From Onchocerca volvulus (Eukaryota > Nematoda > Chromadorea > Rhabditida > Onchocercidae), in NCBI GenBank assembly GCA_000499405.2, contig HG738137.1, positions 18,870,581 to 18,934,580 on the forward strand: a stretch of DNA of 64,000 bases. Reading direction: 5' to 3'. The notes below the pieces were generated by a model. It did not search any database. It saw nothing but the letters and a program-made list of their open reading frames with translations, and was not told where the DNA came from. The position numbers and the translations under genes were made by a program. Below, in pieces: positions 43,201-57,790 of the stretch. Every line of letters starts with the position of its first letter. Positions within the stretch are counted from its first letter, which is position 1.

Positions 43201-44266
43201 ATACATCGTGTTGGCAGGTATTGATCAGAATATAAGTAAAATATTAATCAGAAACTTCAAAATTTATAAAAAGATTTTTCGATTATAAAGATTTTTGTCT
43301 ATTATAAAGTTTTTCATTCATTGTTCAGTATGTTAATTTGTAACCTTTAAGAACTGCTAGAGGATGGAATAAAGGCAACGCTTTATCATTTGTTTCACCT
43401 AAAGAAAAGCCTCTTTTGGAAGAGATTCAAGAAGAAATTAATGCACAGTTAGGACATCGTGCAATCACTCCTTATGAAGTTCGCATCAAAGAGCTAGATT
43501 CATTCGTTTTAAGAGCACGAGTATGTTATTAAAATCGATTTTATTTGCTTATTTATGAAAAAATTTCGAGACTTTTAAAAGAGAAAAATCAGGAGTTTTT
43601 AACGGATTTATGGCTTATATTTCTGTAATAACTGAAGTGAGAAATATCGCAATATGCAAGATCTTTACCATATTGCAGTGCAGAAATTTAAGTATGTTAG
43701 TTTGATAGTGAATTAAAAAATCTTTTTTAGGAAGTACTTGCTGCTTGCACGAAGACTGCAATTAGAGAAGCTAGATTAGCAGAAATACGGGCGGAGATAT
43801 TGCGTTCGAAACGATTGGAAGCTTATTTTGCTAAGAATCCTCGTGAAAGAGCTGCTCTGCAACATGATAAGAAATTATTCTCTGTGAATCTTCACAGTCC
43901 TGCTATTGCTGATGTTCCGGATTATATGGGTATTTATCACTTTGTTTATTGACTGCAATTTTGTTTGTTGACTTGGTTATCTTTCCTGCTTTATGCAAAT
44001 ATGAGGAAACATAATTCAAGTTTCTAAGTTAGATTTGCTTTAATTGGATATCTAAATGTTACGACCAAATTTTCGAAGCCTAACAAATCTTTAAAGGATA
44101 ATATTGTTTTACAGTTCCATCGTTATTACGGGGAACAAATTACCGGAGTGAATCAGAGAAAAAGAAAGGAAGACGAAAACGCAAAATTCAAATTCGCCCA
44201 ACTGTTCATCAAATCAAATACCAAAAGAAAATAGAAGATCCATTGCAAACTTTTTCGTTTCATTGA
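40285..44266 (+). CDS. DEAD-box RNA helicase, DDX56/Dbp9 type
   Basis: Exons: 40285-40338, 40464-40555, 40702-40828, 41020-41181, 41430-41501, 41650-41748, 41833-41975, 42066-42189, 42283-42437, 42771-42957, 43060-43217, 43352-43520, 43731-43929, 44115-44266; 630 residues. Helicase motifs in order: the [16 protein letters not shown]-motif region, motif I ARTGSGKT (~121-128), motif II VLDEAD (~233-238) continuing LLLSFGY, motif III SAT (~266-268), the [15 protein letters not shown] motif V block and motif VI HRVGRTARG (~453-461). The C-terminal half follows DDX56 closely ([28 protein letters not shown]). DDX56/Dbp9 proteins act in the nucleolus in 60S subunit assembly. A Lys-rich insert ([12 protein letters not shown]) before motif V occupies the same place as the basic insert in human DDX56. 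Basic tails at both ends fit nucleolar targeting. A 21-base in-frame duplication is present in exon 3. A TAATAAA lies about 200 bases after the stop. Confidence 0.95.
40727..40768 (+). repeat. In-frame 21-base tandem duplication in the DDX56 gene
   Basis: Two adjacent 21-base units, 40727-40747 and 40748-40768, are identical for the first 18 bases and encode CFENVEP then CFENVES, upstream of the Q motif. Confidence 0.9.
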
Positions 44267-44845
44267 TGTAAATCTTCATGATTTTTTAAAATGTTTGCAG
44301 GTAAAATGATTATCAAAGTCCTCTGTATTATGATAAAGAGATGATTAACTGGTAACTTCATAGTTTTATTTCTAATAGTTTTCCTGAAGATTGAGATAAA
44401 TTTAGCTCTAATTGTTTTTTCTCTTATTATTACTCTAATTGTTTTTTTTTCTCTCAGTTATGTTTTCTGCTAATAAAGAAATACGTAACATTGATTTCAT
44501 GTTAGTCTAATATAGTTTTCTGAAATGCATTTATTTAATCATCGATGATAAAGTCGGTTGTTAAGGGATATTAAACACAAATGAGAAGAAAGCTATGAAA
44601 AATTAAATTGCAGAAAGAAATTTTTTATTCGAATACTTGTATAGATTACGATATCTTGCATAGATGGAATATGTTTTTTTAAAGGAGGTGCGTATGCTTC
44701 GAGAACATTAGATAAAAAGATGCGAAATCATTTTTTTTTACACTTTCTCTATTGTAGAAAATATTTCGGATCTATTCGACAACATTAAATTAAGATATTT
44801 ATTGAGATTGATCGAAACAATACAGAAAATAGATTAGCGAATTGC
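44267..44845. other. Spacer between DDX56 gene and cdk-7
   Basis: 579 bases between genes on the same strand. Contains TAATAAA at 44472-44478, a plausible polyadenylation signal of the upstream gene. No exon or RNA gene seen. The spacing is wider than the ~100 bases of a classical worm operon. Confidence 0.55.
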
Positions 44846-47746
<2,901 letters not shown>

Positions 47747-49464
47747 TATATTCAAGGACTCAAGGACTTGAAAATTGTTTTTCTTGTTGTTTATTCAAAG
47801 ATGATTTTTAAATTTATAGAATTTTTTGTATTATAGTGGGATGGACTTATACACTTCTCAAATTTGAATACTAGAATTTCATTTCTAGATATTAGGATGA
47901 TTTTTCCAAAAATGCCCTAACTTAACCATCCCAACTATGGCATTGACCGGACAAATCAATGAGAAACTTTCACAAAATTTTTACTGTAAAGAGTTTCGAA
48001 TTCTCTGAATGAATATGCCTATAAATTGAGACCGGGAAAGTAAATGGTATCTTTTTAGCAACATATGTGGCAGCGATATATGTGTGATTAATTTTTTTTT
48101 TTTTAATGAGGCCGCCAGATATAATTTCATATTGGTTTTCGACTGAAAGCACAGAATTAGCAGTATGGAAAGAATCGCTTTGTGAGTATGCTCACTTTTG
48201 TGTGTAATGTTCATTGTAAACAACTGTTTGGATTCTTGGAAGTACAGCAGCGTGGATATTTCTTGCCTTCCTCCCTGCTACTTCTGTTCGTAATCCTAGA
48301 GCTGTTGTCGCTGCTACGCTTCAATTGCTGATGTTTACCTTTTCGATTTGTTTTCCTAATCGTTCCCTTTGTAGCGGAATATTTCTTGAGAGCTGGAAAG
48401 AATATCTCATCATTGCTACAGCTTTTTAAAATTTATTATATAGAAAATGGCCGATAGAAGTTTGAACGATCGTGATACGAACATTTTCTCCTTGCTAATG
48501 ACTTTTTATGTCTTTTTCTCCGTGTAACTTCAACAGTCATGTATTTATCTTTCTTTTTAGCACATTTCTAAGTAACTAAAGCTCTTCATAGCTTTTCAGT
48601 TGTTGATTCTACGAGTTTTACATTTTTTTTTTTTTTTTCATTCAATGATTCTTTAGTTTATTTATTTCATTTGGAAGCTTACGTATCATTTGGTTTATTC
48701 TCCCGTGAGTATAATGCTCAGAACAGTTGTGCAGGTTTGAGTTACTATACATATTGATCGATTATTTGAATATGCAATTATGATATACCTCTTATTTCTC
48801 CACAAATTATCGCTATTTTTTGCTTCATGTTTCATTTATATGTGTTCGCTGTTATATCTATTTCATTCGAAAAGTCTATGTATTTTTCCAAATAAATTTT
48901 GTCAGTGATATCTTGTTCGTGGGAAGAATTATTTATCACGCTGAGAGTCTTTCCATCTTTTGATCTCCTCCAAAATGAATCATAAATATATATGGTTTTT
49001 GAATGAAGTTTGCAAGGAGGTATAGGAATGGATGAGTTGTTTCCATAGGCTGTAGATTGCGAACTGTGTTAGTTATATTGATAAAAGTGACAGTGCTTTA
49101 TTCAGAAAGTGATGAGATTGTGATAAAATGATGATTTTTCTAAAAACAAATGAAAGCTCTCACCATATATAGCTTTAGTGGAAGAATATAGGTCGGCTCG
49201 CGCATAAAAAAAAAAAATATGTATTAATGAATAAGGATATTTTGATTGAAAATTTATTCTGAATTTTGAAATTAAAAATTCTAAACATTGATAATATCTA
49301 CATGAAGTATCGTCAAAAAATATCAGATTTATAAACGATTAAATGGCTTGTGTTAACAGCACAGAAAAATTATGAGAATTTAAATATAATTACTATTTCA
49401 GGAGGCCAATTAGCGGGGCTGATAATTGAGTATATTCTCAAGAGTTGTCAGGAAATACAAGAAA
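47747..49464. other. Intergenic between cdk-7 and the 49.5-kb gene
   Basis: Mostly AT-rich spacer. It encloses a weak - strand coding candidate (48211-48567). A TATTTCAG acceptor at 49394-49401, followed by an in-frame untranslated stretch and the ATG at 49465, is a likely trans-splice or 5' untranslated exon acceptor for the next gene. Confidence 0.5.
48211..48567 (-). CDS. Possible 3' exons of a small basic protein, unrecognised
   Basis: Two segments join in phase: 48567-48483 (preceded by TTACTTAG) and 48392-48211 (preceded by TTCTTTCCAG, ending in TGA), giving about 88 codons. The reading is rich in Lys/Arg (RRKRHKKSLARRK, RKTNRKGKHQQLKR) and ends with KYPRCCTSKNPNSCLQ. Donor GTTCGT and the strong acceptor support the intron. 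There is no start codon assigned and no domain I recognise, so it could be a chance open stretch or the end of a gene whose 5' exons I did not find. Confidence 0.25.
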
Positions 49465-50979
49465 ATGAGTAATCAGATGCCTAGTCCGACATATCATTAT
49501 ATTTCACCGCTAGCCAGATCCAGGTCCGAAGCACGTGGAGCCAAATCGGTACGACGTTCATACTCATTCTCGCAGGGATCCGGTGCGTCATCCTTTGGAA
49601 GTGGGGCACTCACCATGCCACAGTACGGTTACGGTGGTGGATATATGTCTAAGTCGTTATCACGAAGTTGTATGTTTCAAAATTTACAAAGTTTATTTCT
49701 ATGAGCAAAAGTTTTGATTTAAAGAAGTATTATTAATGAAATTTGCAAGTAACAAAGAGAAGTAAATCTAAACATTAATCCTATTGGCTAAAAGAATCTT
49801 TATCATACCACAGAGAACTTCATTGATTTAACTTTTTCTTTGTTGATTTGTTGCCGATATTTCAATGATTCATTCGTATTTCAGCTTCTTCATTATTTGG
49901 GCGCTCATTGTACAACTCTGTATTGACGCGAACACCACCGCTTCATAGTGTAGGTTTACAGCGTAGTACACCTCACTATACTGATAGGTATCCTTATGTA
50001 AGATATTCGTATGGAAGCACAGATACTGGTCTTGGTATTCTTACGCAGACTGAATCGGTAAGTTGCATTTAAGTGGAACTTTGAAACTCATTTCTCATGC
50101 TAGAAATTTAATACAACAATGAAGAAGGGAGAATATTTCGAGTCTTTGTGAGCCTTCGTTTTATTGCTTTCTTGAGGAAGAGGAGAGATGTGAAGAAGAA
50201 TTAAGTTTTTAAACCAATCTACTATATATCTTTTTGTGATTAATTACAGATGTCAACTAGGAATTACAGTATGCGAGATTTGAGAACGAAACGATGGTTG
50301 GAAGGCCGACCAAATGCCTATAATACGGGACATTTTACAACATCATCTAGCTACACCACACATGTTGAACGTCCAATTACTCCCGTACGAAATTATGTAC
50401 GGTAAGTTGCATGAGCTAGCAATATTTGAAGGACAGCTGATAAGTAGAAGATTTAGATGCAGTAATTAAAATGACCTGTTGAATGATCAGTTCAATGTTC
50501 GATTCCAATTCTTAACCTAATTTATGACAATTAGTACATCAGTTTTTTCTCTGTTTTTTTGTCTAACGTATTGCAATTGAAACCAGGTATATGCCTATAG
50601 AAGATGCGGTGAATATGTATAAGAAACGATGTATGACTGTCGGCACGTTATCCAAGTAAGAGTTTTTAAGTTTTTTCAAATAAAGTTTCTTTTTTTTTTT
50701 TGCTTAATCTAAAAAGATTAGAAATTCCAAAAAAAAAGTTTCAAAAATGCTTTCAAAGGATTTGATGAATCGTTTTTCTGCATATTATCCCTTTAGTGAT
50801 ACTGTTGATATAATAAGCATTGCTACAGGTACTGGTTATCGCCAACATGGCAATCACGTCGAGAAAAAGAATTGAACCTCAGTTCGGCTTCTATGAGAGG
50901 TGATTATTTGTACGCTTCACGATATACCAACCATCCTACTTATTCTCGTGTTGCTAGTCGTCTTTATACGAATTACTAG
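49465..50979 (+). CDS. Ser/Tyr/Arg-rich protein of unknown function
   Basis: Exons: 49465-49666, 49885-50057, 50250-50401, 50587-50655, 50829-50979; 248 residues, all joins in phase with good GTAAGT/CAG sites. I do not recognise a domain. The N-terminal third is low complexity (Ser, Gly, Arg, Tyr; GYGGGYMSKSLSRS), the middle has RSTPHYTDRYPYVRYSYGS, and the C-terminal half is more ordered and probably conserved: YMPIEDAVNMYKKRCM, LSKYWLSPTWQSRREKE, then a Tyr/Arg tail ending RLYTNY. No signal peptide or membrane span is seen. An upstream TTG-initiated extension exists in frame but ATG 49465 is preferred because it is the first ATG after the acceptor at 49401. It could be a cytoskeletal or muscle-associated nematode protein; that is only a guess from composition. 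Confidence 0.8.
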
Positions 50980-52036
50980 AACTTTAAAAGAAAATTCATA
51001 TTTTGGATGAATTATGAAGACGAAGAGCTCTACAACTTACAATAATGGAATTTGATTTCATTTAAAACAATATCCTAAGAATTCCATGTTTTAGTCTAAA
51101 AATTCACCATATCTCAATAATTTGCTGCCAAATAGCCAACAAACTGCGAATGGCCTATATCTTGCTAACTAAATCATGAGATTTTCTTCTCTTTGACGAT
51201 TCCGATATATGTCAATAAAAAGCTCGAAACGTTGTTTTTTGAATTCTAGGGAAGATGAAATTTTAAACGATTAAACACATATGTAATGGGAAAGTCGAGA
51301 AAATTATGCTTATCGTGACATGAATTCTCTCAAAATTGGCTTAGTTTCTGAAGATTCTCAGAGACATATAACAAAGCTATATTATGTATAGCTTATACAC
51401 CAGATAAGAAAATCGTGGCATAGTATGCTATAAATCAAGATAATTCAAAGTTTTCCTGACGTTTTTAGATCACTGTGTAGATGAAACGAGGTATTACGTT
51501 AAGAACTTTCCGTCTACTCATGAATGATGGGAATATCTGCCACTTAATTTCCTGTTATCTGTAGATAGTGTTACTCCTTCGCACTGAACCGGCAACATCG
51601 TTCAAGACAAAAAAGTATTTTATTGCAACAATTTTCATGATAAGTACAGAGCAAAAAACAAAGGAATAGAATACATAAAATCGCAAACAATTTACAAATG
51701 ATTTGCAGTTCTTAGAACTTCATGCGACGAGTGGAATAGAATTGGAATTTGCAAGAAGTATTTGCCAGATTTTATTGGTGTAACACTTAAATAAACCATA
51801 TTTTATGAATCAAAACAAGAACTTTTGTTATTCAAACTGTAAAAATAAGAAACGATTCTCAAATTTCACAAATTTTACGCGAATTCTTCAAAATTAAGTT
51901 GTCAATCCCAATGCTGAAACAAAAGTTCTAACATGAAAATGTTTGAAATAAAGTTTTTAATATAAATAATATGTGCCTTGGTATTGAATCCATAGATAGG
52001 AAAACCTGCTCCTGCTGCTATACACCAAAATCCGTT
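50980..52036. other. Convergent intergenic region
   Basis: About 1 kb between the stop codons of the 49.5-kb gene (+) and paa-1 (-). AT-rich, holding both 3' ends. No coding exon, repeat or RNA gene recognised. Confidence 0.5.
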
Positions 52037-55000
52037 TTAACCTGATGGTCTATATCCTGCTTGGCAAGACTTGACAGCTGATGAGATCATGCATTATCAT
52101 CTTAATACTAATAATCTAATCCATCTATTCGGCGGTAGATTAATAATGAAAAACATTAAAATAAAGGAAAACGAACCCATTCGTGTTTCGTCCGCAAAAT
52201 ATCTGACGTCGAATTCGCTATCATTGCACATCTTAGTTAGTAAGGGTTTGATCTGATTGTTAACTACTCTAGAAAATAGAAATAACTTGCTGGATATAAA
52301 TATTTTCCGACTTCCAATTGAAAACCTTGGTTATATTCATTTTAGCAGGAATTTTCAAATGATGATTCAAACATCTCAGCAATCTAGGGCCTTTTGTTGC
52401 GCGTCAATTTATTACGATTATACAAAAAAAAAGTATATATATATATATATATATATACCCTTGATCAATTGTGTTACCAATACGAAGAAGAGTTTTAGCA
52501 ACATTGAATCTGACATTTGGAACATGATCATCGCTAAGCTGAAAAAATGCACATGAGTAGACTTCTAATTCGAGAAATGATATATATAATATTGTTATTT
52601 CATAAAAGCAGTTTGTAGAAATTTTAATGGAAATTGAGGAAGAGTATAAACTGGAACCTGTTGAACTACAGGTAAAATTTCCTTAACAGTATGCTCTGCG
52701 CCGAGAGCTTCACAAAGAGTATTAAAGCAAAATAAGCACGCCATACGATGCAAATAGTTTGTGTCGCTTGCAAGTGCTGTCACCTGGAATGATAAAAGTA
52801 AATTATGAATTAAGCATATTCATGTACTGCTGACAAATAAGGCCAGTAGATCAAAAGTACATGTAATTAAAATTTCCAGAATTATGCAATAAAAAACGTG
52901 TAGAGTTTCATTTCGACTTATTATTTAATTATGTATTATGCAAGTAATTAATCAACACTGACAGAAAAGACCATGAAAACTAGGCCATCTACTTTTTGCC
53001 AAAGAAAATATCTATACCTTCGGCACCACTTGCTTCATTGCCCATTCAGTACCAAATTTTTCCGTTAATTGTTTCAGGATTCCTGTCGCTGCTTCGCGTA
53101 TGGCATAAACTGAAACAAAGAAATGATTTTCACTTCTTTTTTTTATTTTTTATCTTTTTCAAAATTTATTGGTATAAAGTTTTTTTTTCCTTTTTTTTTT
53201 TTTTTTTTTAATTTATGTCAACAGTAGGAAATTAATGAAGTTTTCCATTTATGATTTAAATTTTACCATGATCGGTTAGCCAAGCCATACAAAGCGGAAG
53301 TAGTTTTTCATCGAAAAATTCTTGTCCCTGAAGGAGCAAACAAAATAAAGAGATTTAATTGTCAAAACTTGAACCAATATTTGTTCTGCTTATAAAAATA
53401 ATGAGCCGAATATGCTTTAACTTTACGCATCTTAATGAAAATTTATTTCAAATGAAATCTGAAAAAACAAAATTTTTTAAAATAACTTTTAGATAAAACT
53501 CATGGTTAAAATCCCTACCAACTGAGCGGCAAGCAATGGCATGAAATCAACAATCGCTAGACGCACTCGCCATTTGCCATCTTCAGCTAATTCTACAATT
53601 GATGGTAATAAGGACTGTGACAATTGCGACGCACCGATCACTTCATTAACCTGTAAATAAAAACAATATAATACGATGCGAAGAATCATTTGTTCAGTTA
53701 CACCAAATATTTCTTAAATCGCTATTTAAGAGAATTACTATTTACCAATTTTTCATAAATAATAGATTCAGAAATCTGCAAAAACTAATTGTTATATAAA
53801 TTACATAAAATTATTTTGTAAAAATAAACCTTATCTAGAGAAGAAATTATATTTAGCCGGACTTCAGCAGTTTCATCACGCAGAAGAGTCAAATAAATTG
53901 GCAGAAGATGCTCCATCGTGAGATCTTTTCCAAGTATTGGAGCTAAGCCCATGACCACAGATGCAAGTGCTGTTTTCACATGTTGATTTGGATCGGTAAC
54001 AAGCTCTTTCACAACAGGTAAAACATGGGTCAAGATTGCCTTTTCTCGACCAACTGCAGGAAGTGCAGCACAAAAAGCTAAAAAATATGATAATACAAAA
54101 TTATAGTTCAAAAAATTAAAATATATATTAAAAAAAAAAAAAATCCGAAAGTGAAAGAAATTACCTTGTATTTTTGCAGCAGCTGCACTACGTACTTCAC
54201 CTTCCATATCCTTCAGAAGACTGCTGAAGGCCGGAAGAAGTTCGTTTACTGTTATGTCTTTGCCAACAGCAGATTGTATCTTAAAAGGCAACATTAAACT
54301 TATCTTTTTCAAAGATGTTATTTATTAGTTTTGACTTGATTAAAAACAGAATCACGATAAATGCTACTGATATTTTCCTACTCCTAAGATATTATTAGTT
54401 AAACTTCGACAGACTGAGATGATTAATTTCACAGAATGTTCTAAATATTATATTTACGACTGCATCTTAAATTCGGCTCTGCATTTACTTTTCATATAAA
54501 CTTCAATAATTTAAACATTGAGCTATTCCTTTAAATCTATCTACCAACAAGAATGTCAACAGGTTTTCCAATTGTTGTCATTACACATGGGATTACTTAC
54601 ATCAGTAAATTTTTCAGCAACCATATAACGCACACGCCAGCTTTTATCCTCAATTAAATTGATAAGAACTGGTTTGATGAGCTCTTTGCGTTGTTCTTCT
54701 GTCAACAGAGCAGCAATAGAAATGCATGCTTCAACTGCCAATAGTCGCACAGAATCCTATAAGCAATTTTTCTATAGTTTATTCCCATTACACTATTTTT
54801 TTCAAAATTACAACTATCATGTAAATCTTTAACCTGCTCATCTGAAGCCAAATCCATAAACATCTGAAGAAGTTCATCGCGAAGAAAATCGGCTTCAAAA
54901 ACTTTGGCGAACTCCCCTAATTTTGAAGCTGCAGCACGTCGTACCATCGGTGTATCATCGCGACATAACGTCCGAAATAAACTAAAAAATTTTCATCGAT

Positions 55001-56133
55001 TAAATTAACAAGTTTTTCACATATGAGAACAAAATGCATTTGTTATATACATAACTTACTTCCGAAGCTCGGCTTTTATAGCAGGGCTCACTCTAGGGTA
55101 AGCAACACTGAAGAGTCCGCAAGCCGAGGTGCGTGATGTGAACCAATCTCCTACAATAAATTAATAGAATTCCAAGCTATAAACATGTCAACGATGACAG
55201 ATATACTCATTTTAACGCTTACGAATATACAAAAAAAAAAACGTCTTTTTATTTTTAGAATTTCGTAACTATAAAAGCGAACTATTATACAAAAAATTAT
55301 ACTAGAGATTTATATCACTGTCCTTTGAAACAGTTTATTTACTCTAGCCAATGTTCTTTTTATTGTACAGCCAAAGTTTAGTTAGTTGTTAATAAATATA
55401 CATATACACTTACAAAAAATACATAAAACATAAAATATTTGCTTATTTATGAAGAAAAGGAAAAAACTAAAACATGCTAGAAATGAAGAAAATCCAACCT
55501 GTAGCTAAACGTCTGATCATTGGAATAAAATGTTCTTCGAGAGCGGCACTTGAATGTTTATCAGCAATTTTACGCAAACTTTCCACAGCTTTATCACGTA
55601 CTACAGTTTCCTCAACAGTAGCCAAATTTTCAAGTGGTGGAAGTAAACAAAACACATAATCTGGGCCACCAACCAATGGCGTGAAGTTGCCTAACTGCTC
55701 GGCCAAAGCAAGAAGTACTTCATCTTCGTCATAGATAGTATCTATAACAAATAAATCCAAAACAGCATGACAGGTCGTGTCTTTAAACTTTCAATTATTC
55801 CTAGACGAGAGAAGAATTATTAATAAAGTCCATTTCAATACTTTTCTAAATATTTATCCAAATTCAATTTTTAAAGCAAAATATTAGCGCTGATTTTAAC
55901 AAATTAGCTAACAATATTTATTCTCTAAATAGGCCAAATCATCAAAATATACCTGTTAAAAATTGAATTAATTCGCCACGTGTACGTTCAACACCCAGTG
56001 CGAGCGCAATAGTTGACAATTTACGTATACTGTTCAAACGTAGTTGTACATCTTCGTTACGTAATTCATCAATAAGTATAGCAATAGGATAGAGATTATC
56101 GTCACTGTCTTCGTGTGCTTGTAACGATGCCAT
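52037..56133 (-). CDS. paa-1: PP2A scaffold (structural) subunit A, PR65, HEAT-repeat protein
   Basis: Exons in transcript order: 56133-55953, 55741-55499, 55150-55060, 54981-54834, 54756-54601, 54279-54165, 54077-53830, 53650-53519, 53327-53267, 53109-53018, 52783-52658, 52538-52459, 52268-52177, 52077-52037; about 601 residues (family ~590). It starts [25 protein letters not shown] and runs through about 15 HEAT repeats with the usual hallmarks: [62 protein letters not shown]. The horseshoe scaffold binds the PP2A catalytic subunit and a B-type regulatory subunit. The last HEAT helix reads [16 protein letters not shown], aligning with DQDVDVKYFAQEAL of vertebrate PR65, but the final 14 codons (exon 52077-52037, ending AGYRPSG) are a tentative choice. 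A (TA)n run forms the donor side of the intron after exon 12. Confidence 0.95.
52434..52457. repeat. (TA)n microsatellite at a paa-1 splice donor
   Basis: A 24-base TA run. On the - strand the paa-1 exon ending at 52459 is followed directly by GTATATAT, so the repeat starts at the donor site itself. Confidence 0.9.
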
Positions 56134-57790
56134 AATGACAATGTTCCAAGTCCTTCAAATTCATATAAATATGATAAAACTAAATATAATCGATGAACTC
56201 ACATTCGCTAACAATATCGATTCAAATAACCCATCCTAATCTGAATGACTCTTCCCTCCTCAACTGACCGTCCTAACACCTTCAGCCATATTTCATCTCT
56301 TTAACAATCAATAGTTTCAAACATCGTCATATTACGTGGCCGCGGCCGTAACTGTGGGACAGAAGATTGTTAAATGTTTGTTGATGAAGATAGGTGGCGG
56401 ATGTGAAGCACATTCTGTGGTCAATTTTTATCAAATTTCAGTAATACCTTCCATAGTATTTGTTTCTTCAAGTATATCGTCATGGTCGTGATATGGATAG
56501 TCCACCCCCGTGATTCCCTTATGATATGAATATTCCATCCCCGGCTGATCTCATGATATGAATAGTCCATTTCTATTGGGGTAAAAAAAGAAACTAATTG
56601 ATTGATGTTGTATTATTTGATTTGTAGTTTAATTAGATTGGGATTGCTTCTCGATGCTATTTGTGATTCAGCTAAGTTAGTAGTAGATGTCGGAAAAATC
56701 CCCTATGTTTTGTGTAACAGGGACGGATCCTGTTGAGAAAGCTTTGTTCATTGTAAATAACTTTTCGCAACAAACAATAGAGAATATCCAAGCAAACTGA
56801 TCACTGGAATAATCTTCCCCATCGACACGAGCGTCGATTCTGGACTGTCATCATCGACTCAATTCTGGACTCGTGTCGTTGTAAAACTATCGCTGCATCA
56901 ATTAGAAAGCTTGGAAAAATTCTTGCTGGAAACTGATCTTGCTCGAATTTTTTAAATCCAAACCTTTAAATCCTTTTGGGATTTTAACTCCTCTTCCTCT
57001 CCTGATCTCTAAGTCATCTCATTATTGGTCAACCTCGTTTTTTTTATCTGTTAATCGGATCCATATTTACTGTTCATCTTTTAATGTTTATTTTTTGGCT
57101 CTAAACATGTTCACGGTTTTGGCGGGAAACATGTTTGTCTTTTGTTGATAAACGTGATCCCTTGTGATGGTAAACATGTTTGTCATTGTTGATCCATTTG
57201 AAACTGTCTTCGTGCTTCTTGACCTTTAATATTCCTTGCCCATAATAAGTCATCCTTCGGATTTTTTCCCACAACTTCCATTGACCCTTTCATGATAAAA
57301 TAGGACTAAGTGATATAAATTTTCTTTCTTTATAGTAACGATTTCTGCAAAAATCTTGAGTTGAATGTGAAATAAACTTATGTTCAGAAGTATTATAAGT
57401 GACAATTCTGAATCTATTTAAAAATATTCAAATCAGATACTTCGCAGCATGTAAAGCCTGACTGATGCGTAAAATTAATATTCCAATGAAATGTGTTGTT
57501 AAAATCTAAATTCACCAAACAGAAGCTGTTGGGTAGTTTATAAGTGTTTTCGATTATTGTGGATTACAAACGTTTTGCACTTAGTATTTTGTCTTAGTAA
57601 TTAATTCCTTAAATGCTCACATATATCACTAAAAAGGAAATTATCAAAAAAGAAAAATATGATATAGTTAATGGCGACTAAATTCGTCTTCGAATTTCTT
57701 TTTTGGAAGAAAAAGTCTTTGCTGTTATAATAGTTATTACAAATACTCTTCATACTAATTGTGATTCGCAGATTCGATTGCATTTTCTAG
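56134..57790. promoter_or_regulatory. Intergenic region of the divergent paa-1 / nuo-1 pair
   Basis: 1.66 kb between two divergent start codons, presumably with both promoters. It is locally GC-richer near paa-1 (GTGGCCGCGGCCGTAAC at about 56336-56352) and contains a tandem repeat (56489-56572), a 9-base inverted repeat pair (56823-56831 with 56870-56878) and two copies of AAACATGTTTGTC near 57130-57185. No TATA box or named factor site is claimed. Confidence 0.5.
56489..56572. repeat. Imperfect tandem repeat, 32-33-base unit
   Basis: Units 56489-56521, 56522-56553 and a partial 56554-56572 each begin TGATATG(G/A)ATA(G/T)TCCA. The unit recalls palindromic-like TGATATGAAT motifs repeated at helical spacing of about three turns. 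Confidence 0.8.

Noticed and set aside
52257..52556. 99-codon + strand frame.
   Set aside because: It is the shadow of paa-1 exons 12 and 13 on the other strand and includes the TA repeat read as Tyr-Ile.
53785..54312. 175-codon continuous - strand frame.
   Set aside because: It is two paa-1 exons plus a retained intron that happens to be open; the middle part is Phe/Asn-rich non-HEAT sequence with GT-AG ends.
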